A DNA stretch of 64,000 nt from Dendrocalamus latiflorus (lineage: Eukaryota > Streptophyta > Magnoliopsida > Poales > Poaceae). Every line of letters begins with the position of its first letter. Position 1 is the first letter of the stretch. Made by a program: the position numbers and the translations under genes. Positions 34,043 to 43,568 of this stretch are shown here, in pieces. The notes beneath the pieces are model-generated. The model was not told where the DNA came from. It was given only the letters and a program-made list of their open reading frames with translations, and ran no database searches. Where the stretch lies: positions 31,391,606 to 31,455,605 of the forward strand of contig CM029644.1 in assembly GCA_017311315.1 (NCBI GenBank). Reading direction: 5' to 3'.

Positions 34043-34894
34043 ATGGCAGGAGAAGAAGGTAATTGGGATTACGTCGCTCATGGAGTTTATGAGGGCGTAT
34101 TCGCAAGAATCCTGCGCAAGCTCCTCCACTACCTAGAGTACCCGGAGCAGCCCATTTATCGTGGGCGCCAGACATCTGCAGGAGGGGTGTACTGCTGGAT
34201 GTTTGAAGTATTCATCTACCCGAAGAGCGAACATGACCCACCTCACGTCTTCCAGACCGAACATCCGAGAAGCACCAGGTCTGCCGCACTCCAAGATGCT
34301 GCTCGTCTCGCCGCCGCCCGACTTTGTGACATCTACCAGATCTCCCTGCTCCGCACACCCTTCTGCTTCTACCCTTCACGCAGGGAGGGAGTACGCCATA
34401 ACGAGACCTACCTGCCGGCGAATGAAGATGATCCAAGGCTCACCCACCAAGTTGATCTTACCAGAGCCATGGGAGCAGCTCATACTGCTGCACTGGAAGA
34501 GATGACCGCCCTCCGGATGCACCTAGTTGCCCGGCACACCGAGGTGGCGACCCTTCGTGACCAGCTCGCCCAGTGCTAGCAGGCACTGGCAGCCGCCAAG
34601 GCAGAAGCCGCAGCAGCTCAGGCACAGCTCCAGTAACCTCTCGCTCCATTAGCAGCACCGGCACCTCCTTCAATGGGATCAGGCCCCCGCACCCGGCTGA
34701 CTGCACGCAAGAGTGCGCGACCTCCGAGTCTCCAGTCTGCACTTCGACGGAGAAGGCCTCCACCAAGCCGCAGCCCTCCACGTGCTCCCACGGACTCTGA
34801 TGGTTCCGACCCGTCGGAGTTTAGTGGCAGTCGATCCCGCTCCAGATCGCCAAACTACGACCCCTCCGTCAGTGGTGATCGCTACGCGGCATAG
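34043..34894 (+). pseudogene. Additional ORF upstream of gag, interrupted by two stops
   Basis: The frame from ATG 34043 runs 178 codons to TAG (34577-34579). It continues open to TAA (34634-34636), and then in the same frame to 34894. The first part (MAGEEGNWDYVAHGVYEGVF) is globular-looking. Around the stops it becomes an Ala/Leu/Gln heptad-like coiled coil. The end is Arg/Ser/Pro-rich (RSRSRSP). Total span is about 283 codons. Extra ORFs before gag are known in some rice Gypsy elements of the RIRE3/RIRE8 kind; their role is not established. The ATG directly follows an acceptor-like CTGCAG. I assign no function. Confidence 0.6.
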
Positions 34895-35174
34895 TAGTGG
34901 GAGTGTCGTCATGTCAAGCTTGTAAATTAAGTGTTGCCCTAGCCCTGTTATATTGTAGTTGCGGTCAAGTGAACTCTAGCTACTATGTTATTGTAAGCCC
35001 AGCCTGGGAGGCTGGCTATGTGGATGTTTGTATGATAATGAATGGCCAGGCATAAGGCCTTATGTTGAATGTTCTTTTGTCGTTTGTCTTGTGATATTTT
35101 CACAGCAAGGGTTGATACCCTCCATTTTTCTCAAAGGGTAGTCTTAGTACTAAGTCGTGAAACTGTAACTGCAG

Positions 35175-38100
35175 ATGTCCAATCCAAGAGTTACCCGATC
35201 TCGGACCCATGCTAACCCTCAGCATGCTGAGGTAGACTCAAACCATGGCGAAAACCCCGAGGAAAATCCGAACCCAGATGTTGATCTCCCGAACCCTCCA
35301 GTTAATCCCACAATGGCCCAAGTGATGGCACAACAAACCCAGATTCTGCAAGCCATTTATGCTGGACAGCAAGGAAGCTCTGGCGGACACAGAGCTGACT
35401 TAGGAGATTTTCAAAGGACAAGACCAATTACATTCACATCCGCAGAAGAACCACTTGAAGCAGAAGATTGGCTCCGAGACACTGAAAGGAAGATAAGGTT
35501 GGCCAAGATTGCAGATGAAGACAAAGTAGTGTTTGCTGCACATCAACTTCAAGGTGCTGCAGCAGCATGGTGGGAGAACTACTTGGCTGCCAAAGGCCAA
35601 GAAGATGCTACCACCAGTGGGGACACTGAAGCTATCCCATGGGCAGAATTCCAGAAAGCTTTTAAGGACAACTTTATTCCAGCTGGGATAATGCGGATAA
35701 AGAAGAATGAGTTCCGCAATCTCAAGCAAGGGAACTTATCTGTCAGTGAATATCTTACCAAATTCACACAGCTAGCCCGGTATGCTCAGAAGGATATAGA
35801 AGAAGAAGAAGAAAAAGTTGACAGATTCTTTGAAGGGTTGAAAGATGAACTGAGAGTGCAGCTGATCACCCAGGACTTCACCAGCTTCCATCAGTTGGTA
35901 AACAAGGCATTGGCCTTGGAAAATGAGAAGAAGATTCTTGAGGCCAGCCGTAAGCGCAAGATGACAACACAACGACCACAAGGAAGATTTATCCAGAAAT
36001 TATTCAAACCCTCATTCTCAAGGTCCAACCAATCCAGTGGGTCAGCTCCAGCCTTTAGACCGGGTGGAAGTATATCCCAAGCTTCACGCCCAGGAGGACA
36101 GTTTGGTGGTACAAACCCCGCAGCAAATCTTAATTGCTATAGCTGTGGGGAGAAGGGTCACTTTGCCAATAGATGCCCACATAAGCAGAATGTCCCTGTC
36201 CGCAGTCAAGCTTCAACTCCAGGCAGGGGACAACAGAGCTCTCAAGCCAGCAAGAACACTTCAACACCAAACCGAGGCAGAGTCAATCATATTACAGTTG
36301 AAGAAGCTCAAGAAGCCGCCGGAGTTCTCATGGGTACGTTCTCTGTCAAGACTACACCAGCACAAGTATTATTTGACTCAGGGGCCTCACATTCATTTAT
36401 ATCTAAGGGGTATGCTGATAAGTTGGGATTACCCATTTATACCCTTAAGAAGCCATTGGTGCTTAACTCACCAGCCGGACCAATTACTGCCACCCTAGTA
36501 TGTCCTGGGGTAACAATTACTATGGAAAAGTATGACTTTCCAGCAGACCTTATAGTACTAAGTTCTCAGACCCTAGACATCATACTAGGAATGGATTGGC
36601 TAGTGAAAAATCAAGGTGTCCTAGAGTGTGCCACCAGAACAGTGAAAGTGGTCAAGTGTCCTGGAATGACCATAAATATAAAAGTGGACAGACCATACCA
36701 GTGGGGACGTGCAATCTATCATTGTGAGGACGTACCCCTAGAAGGAATGATAGTAGTGCAAGACTATCCCGAAGTATTTCCCGAAGAACTGCCAGGTATG
36801 CCCCCAGATAGAGACTTGGAATTTGTTATCAACTTGAAGCCAGGTGCTGCCCCAGTCTCCAAAAGACCCTATAGGATGACTGTGGAAGAATTGGAAGAAT
36901 TGAAGAAACAACTCCAAGAGCTACAAGAGAAGGGATTTATCAGACCCAGCTCATCGCCATGGGGATCTCCAGTACTATTTGTAAAGAAAAAGGATGGTAC
37001 AGCCAGGATGTGTGTGGACTACCGTGATTTGAATGAGATGACTATCAAGAACAAGTATCCTCTTCCTAGGATTGATGACTTGTTCGATCAACTTGGAGGA
37101 GCTACTGTATTCTCCAAAGTAGATCTGAGGTCAGGATACCACCAGTTGAAGATAAGAGCTGAAGATATACTCAAAACAGCCTTTACCACCAGATATGGAC
37201 TGTACGAGTTTCTGGTCATGTCTTTTGGATTGACCAATGCTCCAGCCTATTTTATGAATCTGATGAATAAGGTATTCATGGAGTATTTGGATAAGTTTGT
37301 CGTGGTCTTCATCGACGACATCCTTATATACTCCAAGAATTCAGAAGAGCATGCAGAACATCTGCGCCTAGTGTTGGAAAAGCTAAAGGAGCATCAGCTG
37401 TTTGCCAAATTCAGTAAGTGTGAATTTTGGCTGAGGGATATCAGTTTCTTAGGACACATAGTGTCAGCAGGAGGAATATCTGTTGACCCCGCCAAAATTG
37501 CAGCTGTCACCGAATGGAAGCAGCCTGCTTCTGTCACTGAAGTGAGGAGTTTTCTCGGTTTGGCTGGGTACTACAGAAGGTTCATAGAAGGATTTTCCCG
37601 AATTGCCAAGCCGATGACCCAATTACTCAAGAAAGAGAAGAAGTTTGAATGGACCAAGTCATGTGAAGAAAGTTTCCAAGAATTAAAGAAGAGATTGACT
37701 ACCACTCCTGTATTAGTTCTACCAGATGTACGCAAAGATTTTGAGGTATATTGTGATGCCTCACATCAAGGGCTTGGATGCGTACTAATGCAAGAAGGCA
37801 GAGTTGTGTCATATGCATCCAGACAACTCCGTCCCCATGAAGACAACTACCCCACTCATGATCTGGAGTTAGCATCGGTGATACATGCATTGAAGATTTG
37901 GCGGCATTACTTGATTGGTAACCATTGTGATGTGTATACAGATCACAAGAGCCTCAAGTATTTCTTCACACAAGCTCACCTTAATTTAAGGCAGAGAAGA
38001 TGGCTAGAATTAATCAAGGATTATGATTTGAGTGTACACTACCACCCTGGGAAGGCCAATGTGGTAGCAGATGCATTGAGCCGTAAGGCTTATTGCAATA

Positions 38101-39638
38101 ATCTCATGGTACGGGAACATCAACCCGAGCTCTACAAGAAATTGAAAGCTCTGAATTTGGAAATAGTAGAGCCAGGCACTCTAGCCTCCTTGGAAATTCA
38201 ATCAAGTATAGAAGAAATGATTATGGCAGCACAACAAGATGATCCAGCCATTTTGAAATGGAAGAAATTAATGGAAGAAGGGAAGGCACCTAACATGAAG
38301 ATTGACCATGAAGGTACTCTACGATATGGAACACGTATCGTAGTCCCACATCACAAGGATCTTAAGAATTTGATATTGAGGGAAGCTCATAGCTCTCCGT
38401 ATTCCATTCACCCCGGGAGCACCAAGATGTATCAAGGTATGAAACATTTTTGTTGGTGGCCCCGTATGAAAAGAGACATTGCAGAACATGTAGCATGCTG
38501 TGATGTGTGTCAGAGAGTAAAGGCAGAGCATCAAAGACCTGCAGGACTATTACAGCCATTGCAGATACCCCAGTGGAAGTGGGAAGAAGTCGGAATGGAT
38601 TTCATCACTGGATTTCCACGGACCAAGTCAGGATATGACTCTGTATGGGTTATAATTGATAGGTTGACCAAGGTTGCCCACTTTATTCCGGTCAAGACAA
38701 CCTATAAGGGAGACAAGTTGGCAGAATTGTACATGTCCCGTATTGTGTGCTTACACGGTGTGCCAAAAAGGATAGTCTCGGACCGAGGTTCTCAATTTAC
38801 CTCGCATTTCTGGGATAGTCTACATGAAGCTCTTGGCACTCACCTGGATTTCAGCACCGCTTATCACCCTCAGACGGATGGACAAACAGAAAGAGTGAAC
38901 CAGATACTAGAAGATATGCTTAGAGCTTGTGCATTGGATTTCTCCAAAGACTGGGATAAATGTTTGCCATATGCTGAATTTGCCTACAACAATAGCTATC
39001 AGACCAGCCTTCAGATGGCACCATTTGAAGCCTTATATGGAAGGAAGTGCAGAACCCCACTATATTGGTCAGAAGTGGGGGAGAACATTATATTTGGACC
39101 TGACATCCTCAAACAAGCTGAAGAGAAGGTTCGTTTAATCAGAGATCGATTACAGGCAGCCCAGTCTAGGCAAAAGAGTTATGCAGACAAGAGAAGAAGA
39201 CCACTGACATTTGAAGTTGGAGAATATGTCTACTTGAAGGTGTCACCTCTACGAGGAGTCAAGAGGTTTAAAGTCAAAGACAAACTTACCCCTCGCTATG
39301 TGGGACCATTTCCAATTGTGGCCAAGAAAGGAGAAGTTGCCTATCAGTTAGAGTTACCTCAAAACCTATTTGATATACACAATGTGTTCCACGTATCTCA
39401 ACTCAAGAAATGTCTACGAGTACCAGAAGATCAAACGCCACTTGAAGCCATTGAGCTTGAGGAAGACCTGACTTACAAAGAGCGTCCGATCAAAATATTG
39501 GATACTGTGGAGAAAAAGACAAGAACCCAAACCATCCGTATGTGTAGAGTGCAATGGAGTCACCATTCCAAGAAGGAAGCTACATGGGAAAGAGAAGATA
39601 AACTGCGTCAAGATTACCCCGACCTATTTACTAGCTAG
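35175..39638 (+). CDS. Gypsy (Tekay-type) Gag-Pol polyprotein, intact
   Basis: A 1487-aa polyprotein in one frame with no stop. Approximate order: Gag to about 310; CCHC zinc knuckle CYSCGEKGHFANRC near 319; aspartic protease motif DSGASHSF near 401; reverse transcriptase with YPLPRIDDLFDQL near 628 and active-site FIDDILIYS near 711; RNase H starting YCDASHQGLG near 858; integrase zinc region (HPGSTKMYQ…CDVCQ) near 1078; catalytic core with GMDFITGF near 1139 and SDRGSQFTSHFW near 1200. The C-terminal chromodomain-like segment (about 1434-1485, VQWSHHSKKEATWERED) is thought to steer insertion to chromatin marks in chromoviruses. All catalytic motifs look intact, so the element may be active. 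The start ATG follows an acceptor-like CTGCAG. Confidence 0.95.
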   Translation: MSNPRVTRSRTHANPQHAEVDSNHGENPEENPNPDVDLPNPPVNPTMAQVMAQQTQILQAIYAGQQGSSGGHRADLGDFQRTRPITFTSAEEPLEAEDWLRDTERKIRLAKIADEDKVVFAAHQLQGAAAAWWENYLAAKGQEDATTSGDTEAIPWAEFQKAFKDNFIPAGIMRIKKNEFRNLKQGNLSVSEYLTKFTQLARYAQKDIEEEEEKVDRFFEGLKDELRVQLITQDFTSFHQLVNKALALENEKKILEASRKRKMTTQRPQGRFIQKLFKPSFSRSNQSSGSAPAFRPGGSISQASRPGGQFGGTNPAANLNCYSCGEKGHFANRCPHKQNVPVRSQASTPGRGQQSSQASKNTSTPNRGRVNHITVEEAQEAAGVLMGTFSVKTTPAQVLFDSGASHSFISKGYADKLGLPIYTLKKPLVLNSPAGPITATLVCPGVTITMEKYDFPADLIVLSSQTLDIILGMDWLVKNQGVLECATRTVKVVKCPGMTINIKVDRPYQWGRAIYHCEDVPLEGMIVVQDYPEVFPEELPGMPPDRDLEFVINLKPGAAPVSKRPYRMTVEELEELKKQLQELQEKGFIRPSSSPWGSPVLFVKKKDGTARMCVDYRDLNEMTIKNKYPLPRIDDLFDQLGGATVFSKVDLRSGYHQLKIRAEDILKTAFTTRYGLYEFLVMSFGLTNAPAYFMNLMNKVFMEYLDKFVVVFIDDILIYSKNSEEHAEHLRLVLEKLKEHQLFAKFSKCEFWLRDISFLGHIVSAGGISVDPAKIAAVTEWKQPASVTEVRSFLGLAGYYRRFIEGFSRIAKPMTQLLKKEKKFEWTKSCEESFQELKKRLTTTPVLVLPDVRKDFEVYCDASHQGLGCVLMQEGRVVSYASRQLRPHEDNYPTHDLELASVIHALKIWRHYLIGNHCDVYTDHKSLKYFFTQAHLNLRQRRWLELIKDYDLSVHYHPGKANVVADALSRKAYCNNLMVREHQPELYKKLKALNLEIVEPGTLASLEIQSSIEEMIMAAQQDDPAILKWKKLMEEGKAPNMKIDHEGTLRYGTRIVVPHHKDLKNLILREAHSSPYSIHPGSTKMYQGMKHFCWWPRMKRDIAEHVACCDVCQRVKAEHQRPAGLLQPLQIPQWKWEEVGMDFITGFPRTKSGYDSVWVIIDRLTKVAHFIPVKTTYKGDKLAELYMSRIVCLHGVPKRIVSDRGSQFTSHFWDSLHEALGTHLDFSTAYHPQTDGQTERVNQILEDMLRACALDFSKDWDKCLPYAEFAYNNSYQTSLQMAPFEALYGRKCRTPLYWSEVGENIIFGPDILKQAEEKVRLIRDRLQAAQSRQKSYADKRRRPLTFEVGEYVYLKVSPLRGVKRFKVKDKLTPRYVGPFPIVAKKGEVAYQLELPQNLFDIHNVFHVSQLKKCLRVPEDQTPLEAIELEEDLTYKERPIKILDTVEKKTRTQTIRMCRVQWSHHSKKEATWEREDKLRQDYPDLFTS

Positions 39639-39681
39639 ACTGAATCTCGGGGTCGAGATTCTTTTTAAGGGGGGTAGATTT

Positions 39682-42600
39682 TGTAACATCCTGGGAAATA
39701 TAAATAGTAAATTATGGAGTTTTTGGATTATTTTAATTGCTTTTTATTTGAATTGGAGTTTATTGGCTTTTTGAATTTATAAAGGGATTTTACAAATAAA
39801 AAGAAGGAAGAAATCCACACATAAAATGATAAAACATACACATCAAAATAAAGAATCTGAAAAGATGATCCATAAAATAGCAAAGCATGAAATGCCATCT
39901 CTAAAAATTTTGGCGAACAAATAAGAGGTTAGCATTTATACATATAAGCAAAAACATATGAATAATAATATATATATGTACATGTATACTATGTGAAAGA
40001 ATAAATAAATTAATATATGGGTACATACACAAAAATCAGAGAAAAAGTAAAAGTATGTATTTAGGCATATATCTCAAAACCTATGTGCAAATGTATATAT
40101 ATACATTCAAATGCAAAAGCAAAATAAAATAAAAGAAATAGAAAAGGAAAATAAAAAGAGAAAAACATTCGGCCGGGCCGGCCATCACCCCGGCCCAGCT
40201 TCTCGCGCCGCGTCCCCGACCGCGCCCGCGTGGGCCAGCGCACGCGCGGCCCAGCGCGCCCGCGCCCGCTCGCACTGCCCACCTCTGCCGAGTGGCCCCG
40301 CCCTCGCGCTCCCGCTGGCCGGTGGGCCTGCCTCCAACCGCGCCTTCCCCCTCTGCTTCGCGGGCCCGCGATCCGCGCCACTCCCTCTCTGGCTAGTGGC
40401 CCCGCCCGCGTCTTCTTCCTCCTTCCCCCTCTTCTCCACGCGGCCGCAGCGCCAGCTTCCCCTCGCGTTCGCTCCTCTGCGCAGCAAATCCGTCGCCCGT
40501 TCTCTCACCTCGCGGCAGATTTAAAAAGTACGGCTACAGGAGGGGGGAAGCACTTCTCCCGCCCTCTCTCTCCTACAAAATCCCGGCGGGATTTGGTTCG
40601 CCTCACCTCGCCGGCGTGAACAGCGGAGCTCCACATGTCGACCTCGCCGCGCGCCTTCTCCCGGCTATAAAAGCCGCGCCTGGGAGCCCCAAACGCACCG
40701 CACTGCTTTCCTTCCCCCGCCCCAGTAAGCAATTGAACCGAGAGCCTTCGATAGCCGTCGGCTCCCCTCGTCTTCCCGAACTCCGGCGAATGCCCACCCA
40801 CCACACCAAGCCACCAGAGCTCAATCCCTTGCTCATGAACCATCTACAGAGCCAGGCGAAGCTAACCCCTTGCTCCACCGGGTCTCCCGTCGCCTGAGCT
40901 TCGCCGGCGACGACAGCCCTCCCGAACCTCCGCTGCCGCACGCCGCCGGCCCGCCACCGTGCCTCCTCACCCTCGCCGACTTCACCAGAAGCATCACCGC
41001 CACTGGGAGGTTGTATATCACGAACGTCCCGAGCCTCTCCGGCCACCCCTCGCCGCCGGCGCCGCCGTCTTCTTCTTCTTCTGCCCAGCCCCTCCCGGAG
41101 CTACTTCAAGGGGATTACTTACCCCTATAGGGTAAGCATCGCTCGGCTCGGCCGAGTGGCTTCCAGCGCCAACTCCTCCTCCCCCTCGCTCCCGCGGCGC
41201 GCGTTCGAGTCCCGGCTCCGCGCCTGCGGTCGAGCGATTTCTTTTAAATGCATCTCTGACAGCTGGGCCCCGCTCGTCAGCCGCTGCGGAACCACAGACC
41301 CACTGACAGCCGGACCCCACCCGTCAGTGTATAACGTCGCTGACATGTGGACCCCACTGGTCAGAGACTCAGGATTAAGCAAAATAATAAAAAGATAAAA
41401 GTATTAAAATAACCAGGGGGTCCCACCTGTCAGAGATTTCATATTTTCCAGAATTAATTCAAACTGAGAACTTCAAATAATCATAACTTATTCATTTTAA
41501 CTCCAAATTGAATGGGACAAATTTCTAAATTCATCTAAAATCAAGATCTATCCAATGGAACTGAAATTATAATTTTTAGAGTTCATTTGAATTTCTGGTG
41601 ATATTTGGTTTGATTTGCTGTTTTTCTGTTTATACAAATTTTGGCGAACGTTAAAATAGCTTACGAAGCTCAAGAGGAAGAGTTCGAGGCAGCAGCACAA
41701 GAAGCACCAGAAAATCCGGATCCCGACCACTGTGACCAAGGCGAGTCAATACTTTGATCATATTGAACCTATATTTCATGCAAATTACCTTGTTTTAAAT
41801 TAGCAAATTGCATGCTATTATTTTATGCAAATACATGCTAATTTAGTGCTCTAGTTATATGCCATTGTTACCTTGAATAATCTTACACCCTCTGTTGAAA
41901 TGATTGGATAACTGAACCTTGTCGCCCTAGTAAAACTATACCAATAATATTTCGAAGATAAGTCCTAGTAATATGCTACGCTCAGTACTGCATAGATACC
42001 ACGGGGTGTAGAAATACCCCCGAATGTCATTACTTTTAATCAAGAAAAACTGGTTGGGCAGTCATAGTGGATATGACTGGTATATTTTGATAGTGTTATT
42101 TTATGTCCCAAAATCCCCAACTTGCTTTAATATCTGGGCGGATTGGTTCGAGGGTGTGTATGTGTAATGTGAATGTGGTGCAGTGAATGCACAGTGTGGT
42201 GCAATGGAAGCACAAAAATTGAGCTAATGATGATTTAAAAGTGGGTTAGTGGTAGACCGCCCAGATACCATTAAGGACCGAATCTTGTCATGAACTCCCT
42301 TGTAAAACAGTGCAACCGCAAGTCCGTAAAGTACGACTTGGCTAAGTAAATTTATCGAAGTTCCGGACTCATCTCACTGGTTGGGGTTTGAAGGGGTTAT
42401 GCTATGGCAAGGGGGCCTGAAGGGACACCAGTGGGGGGGTGAAGTTTTCCAGCTGTCCTACGTTGCGGGAAGGTAGAAGGCCCGGCTGCGTAGTGGCTGT
42501 GGAAGACATCCCGCGCACAGATGGGACCCACCGCAAGTGGGCAGCTTCCCATAAAAATGAGATGAGAAAAGAACCTAGATGCTTTGAAAAGTCACTGTGA

Positions 42601-43563
42601 TGGTCTGCTCAACCACATGACTAAGGAATTGTGTGGGGCAATGAGTTGATTGTCTCTTGTGGTGAAAGTGTACAAACTCTGCAGAGTCTAAAACTATTCG
42701 AATAGCCGTGCCCACGGTCAAGGGCAGACATGGGAACTTAACCAGATATAGTTCTATTTCAAAAATCTTGTGGTTGGGAATGGAAAAGAGGAAGGGCAGT
42801 GGAAAGCCCTGGTTTGGAATTGTCCTGGGTGTCGTCCCAGTGGTAAGTTAAGCGGCTATAACGCTGAAGAAATTGCTATATGGTGCAGATGCCATGTAAT
42901 GGTGGATGGAATCTGGATCGATATTAATACTGCATTCCTGAACATTATGCTTTTGTTCAAAGTGCTAGGTCTTAGGAATTTTTATAATTGTATTCAAAAG
43001 CACTCTTCGCAAAAATAAAATAAACCTGAGCCATCCTTTGATTAGCCATACATATTATATCTTGCATTCTGTGTGTTGGCTCGCTGAGCACGGGGTCGGA
43101 GTGCTCACGCTCGCTTTGCGGCAAAAATCCAGAACCAGGAGCGCAAGACCACTACGCCTACGAGGAAGCTCCTGCTACGGAGGAGAAGAACGACGAAGAA
43201 AATTAAGACGTAGGCTTCGTTGATTAGACATGGACAAGTGGACATCCGGCGTTGTGTGCACGTATGTTACTAGTTAGCTGGTGACATATAATGCACACAG
43301 TACCTTCCAGTCACTTGCCTGTGGATTTGGGTTTGCTTTTGCTGTATTTCCGCTGTGCATATTTGTAATAAGGCAATTGGCCTGATCGGCCTCTTTTGTA
43401 AACTCTATCACCCGACGTGGTGTATTTCAAGTTGTGTAATATAATGAATGTTTATGCGATGTATGAATTGATTCAGCAATGTTCATGTGTGCACTAACTA
43501 CTGATCCAGGGATTAGTGCAGTGAAACACAGTAAGATTCAGATTGAAAAATCTGGGTCTGACA
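39682..43563 (+). repeat. Gypsy 3' LTR (3882 bp)
   Basis: Nearly identical to the 5' LTR. Differences seen: an extra G near 39696, C/T near 43173 and A/G near 43282. TATA at 40666-40673; blocks A and B at 41660-41740 and 43133-43206. It is followed by target copy CGCGC. Confidence 0.95.
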
Positions 43564-43568
43564 CGCGC

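Larger units (their letters stand above)
29955..43563 (+). mobile_element. Young full-length Gypsy element, chromovirus of the Tekay/Del type
   Basis: A 13.6-kb element nested in the Copia gag with the perfect target duplication CGCGC (29950-29954 and 43564-43568). The LTRs are 29955-33835 and 39682-43563. The PBS at 33840-33851 is TGGTATCAGAGC (initiator Met tRNA). The polypurine tract AAGGGGGGTA is at about 39667-39676. The order gag-PR-RT-RH-INT with a C-terminal chromodomain-like tail, together with LTRs near 4 kb, fits the Tekay/Del lineage. I found only three LTR differences by eye (one 1-nt indel near 29968 and two transitions), so insertion is very recent (tens of thousands of years at 1.3e-8). 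Gag-Pol is intact; an extra upstream ORF is not. Confidence 0.95.
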
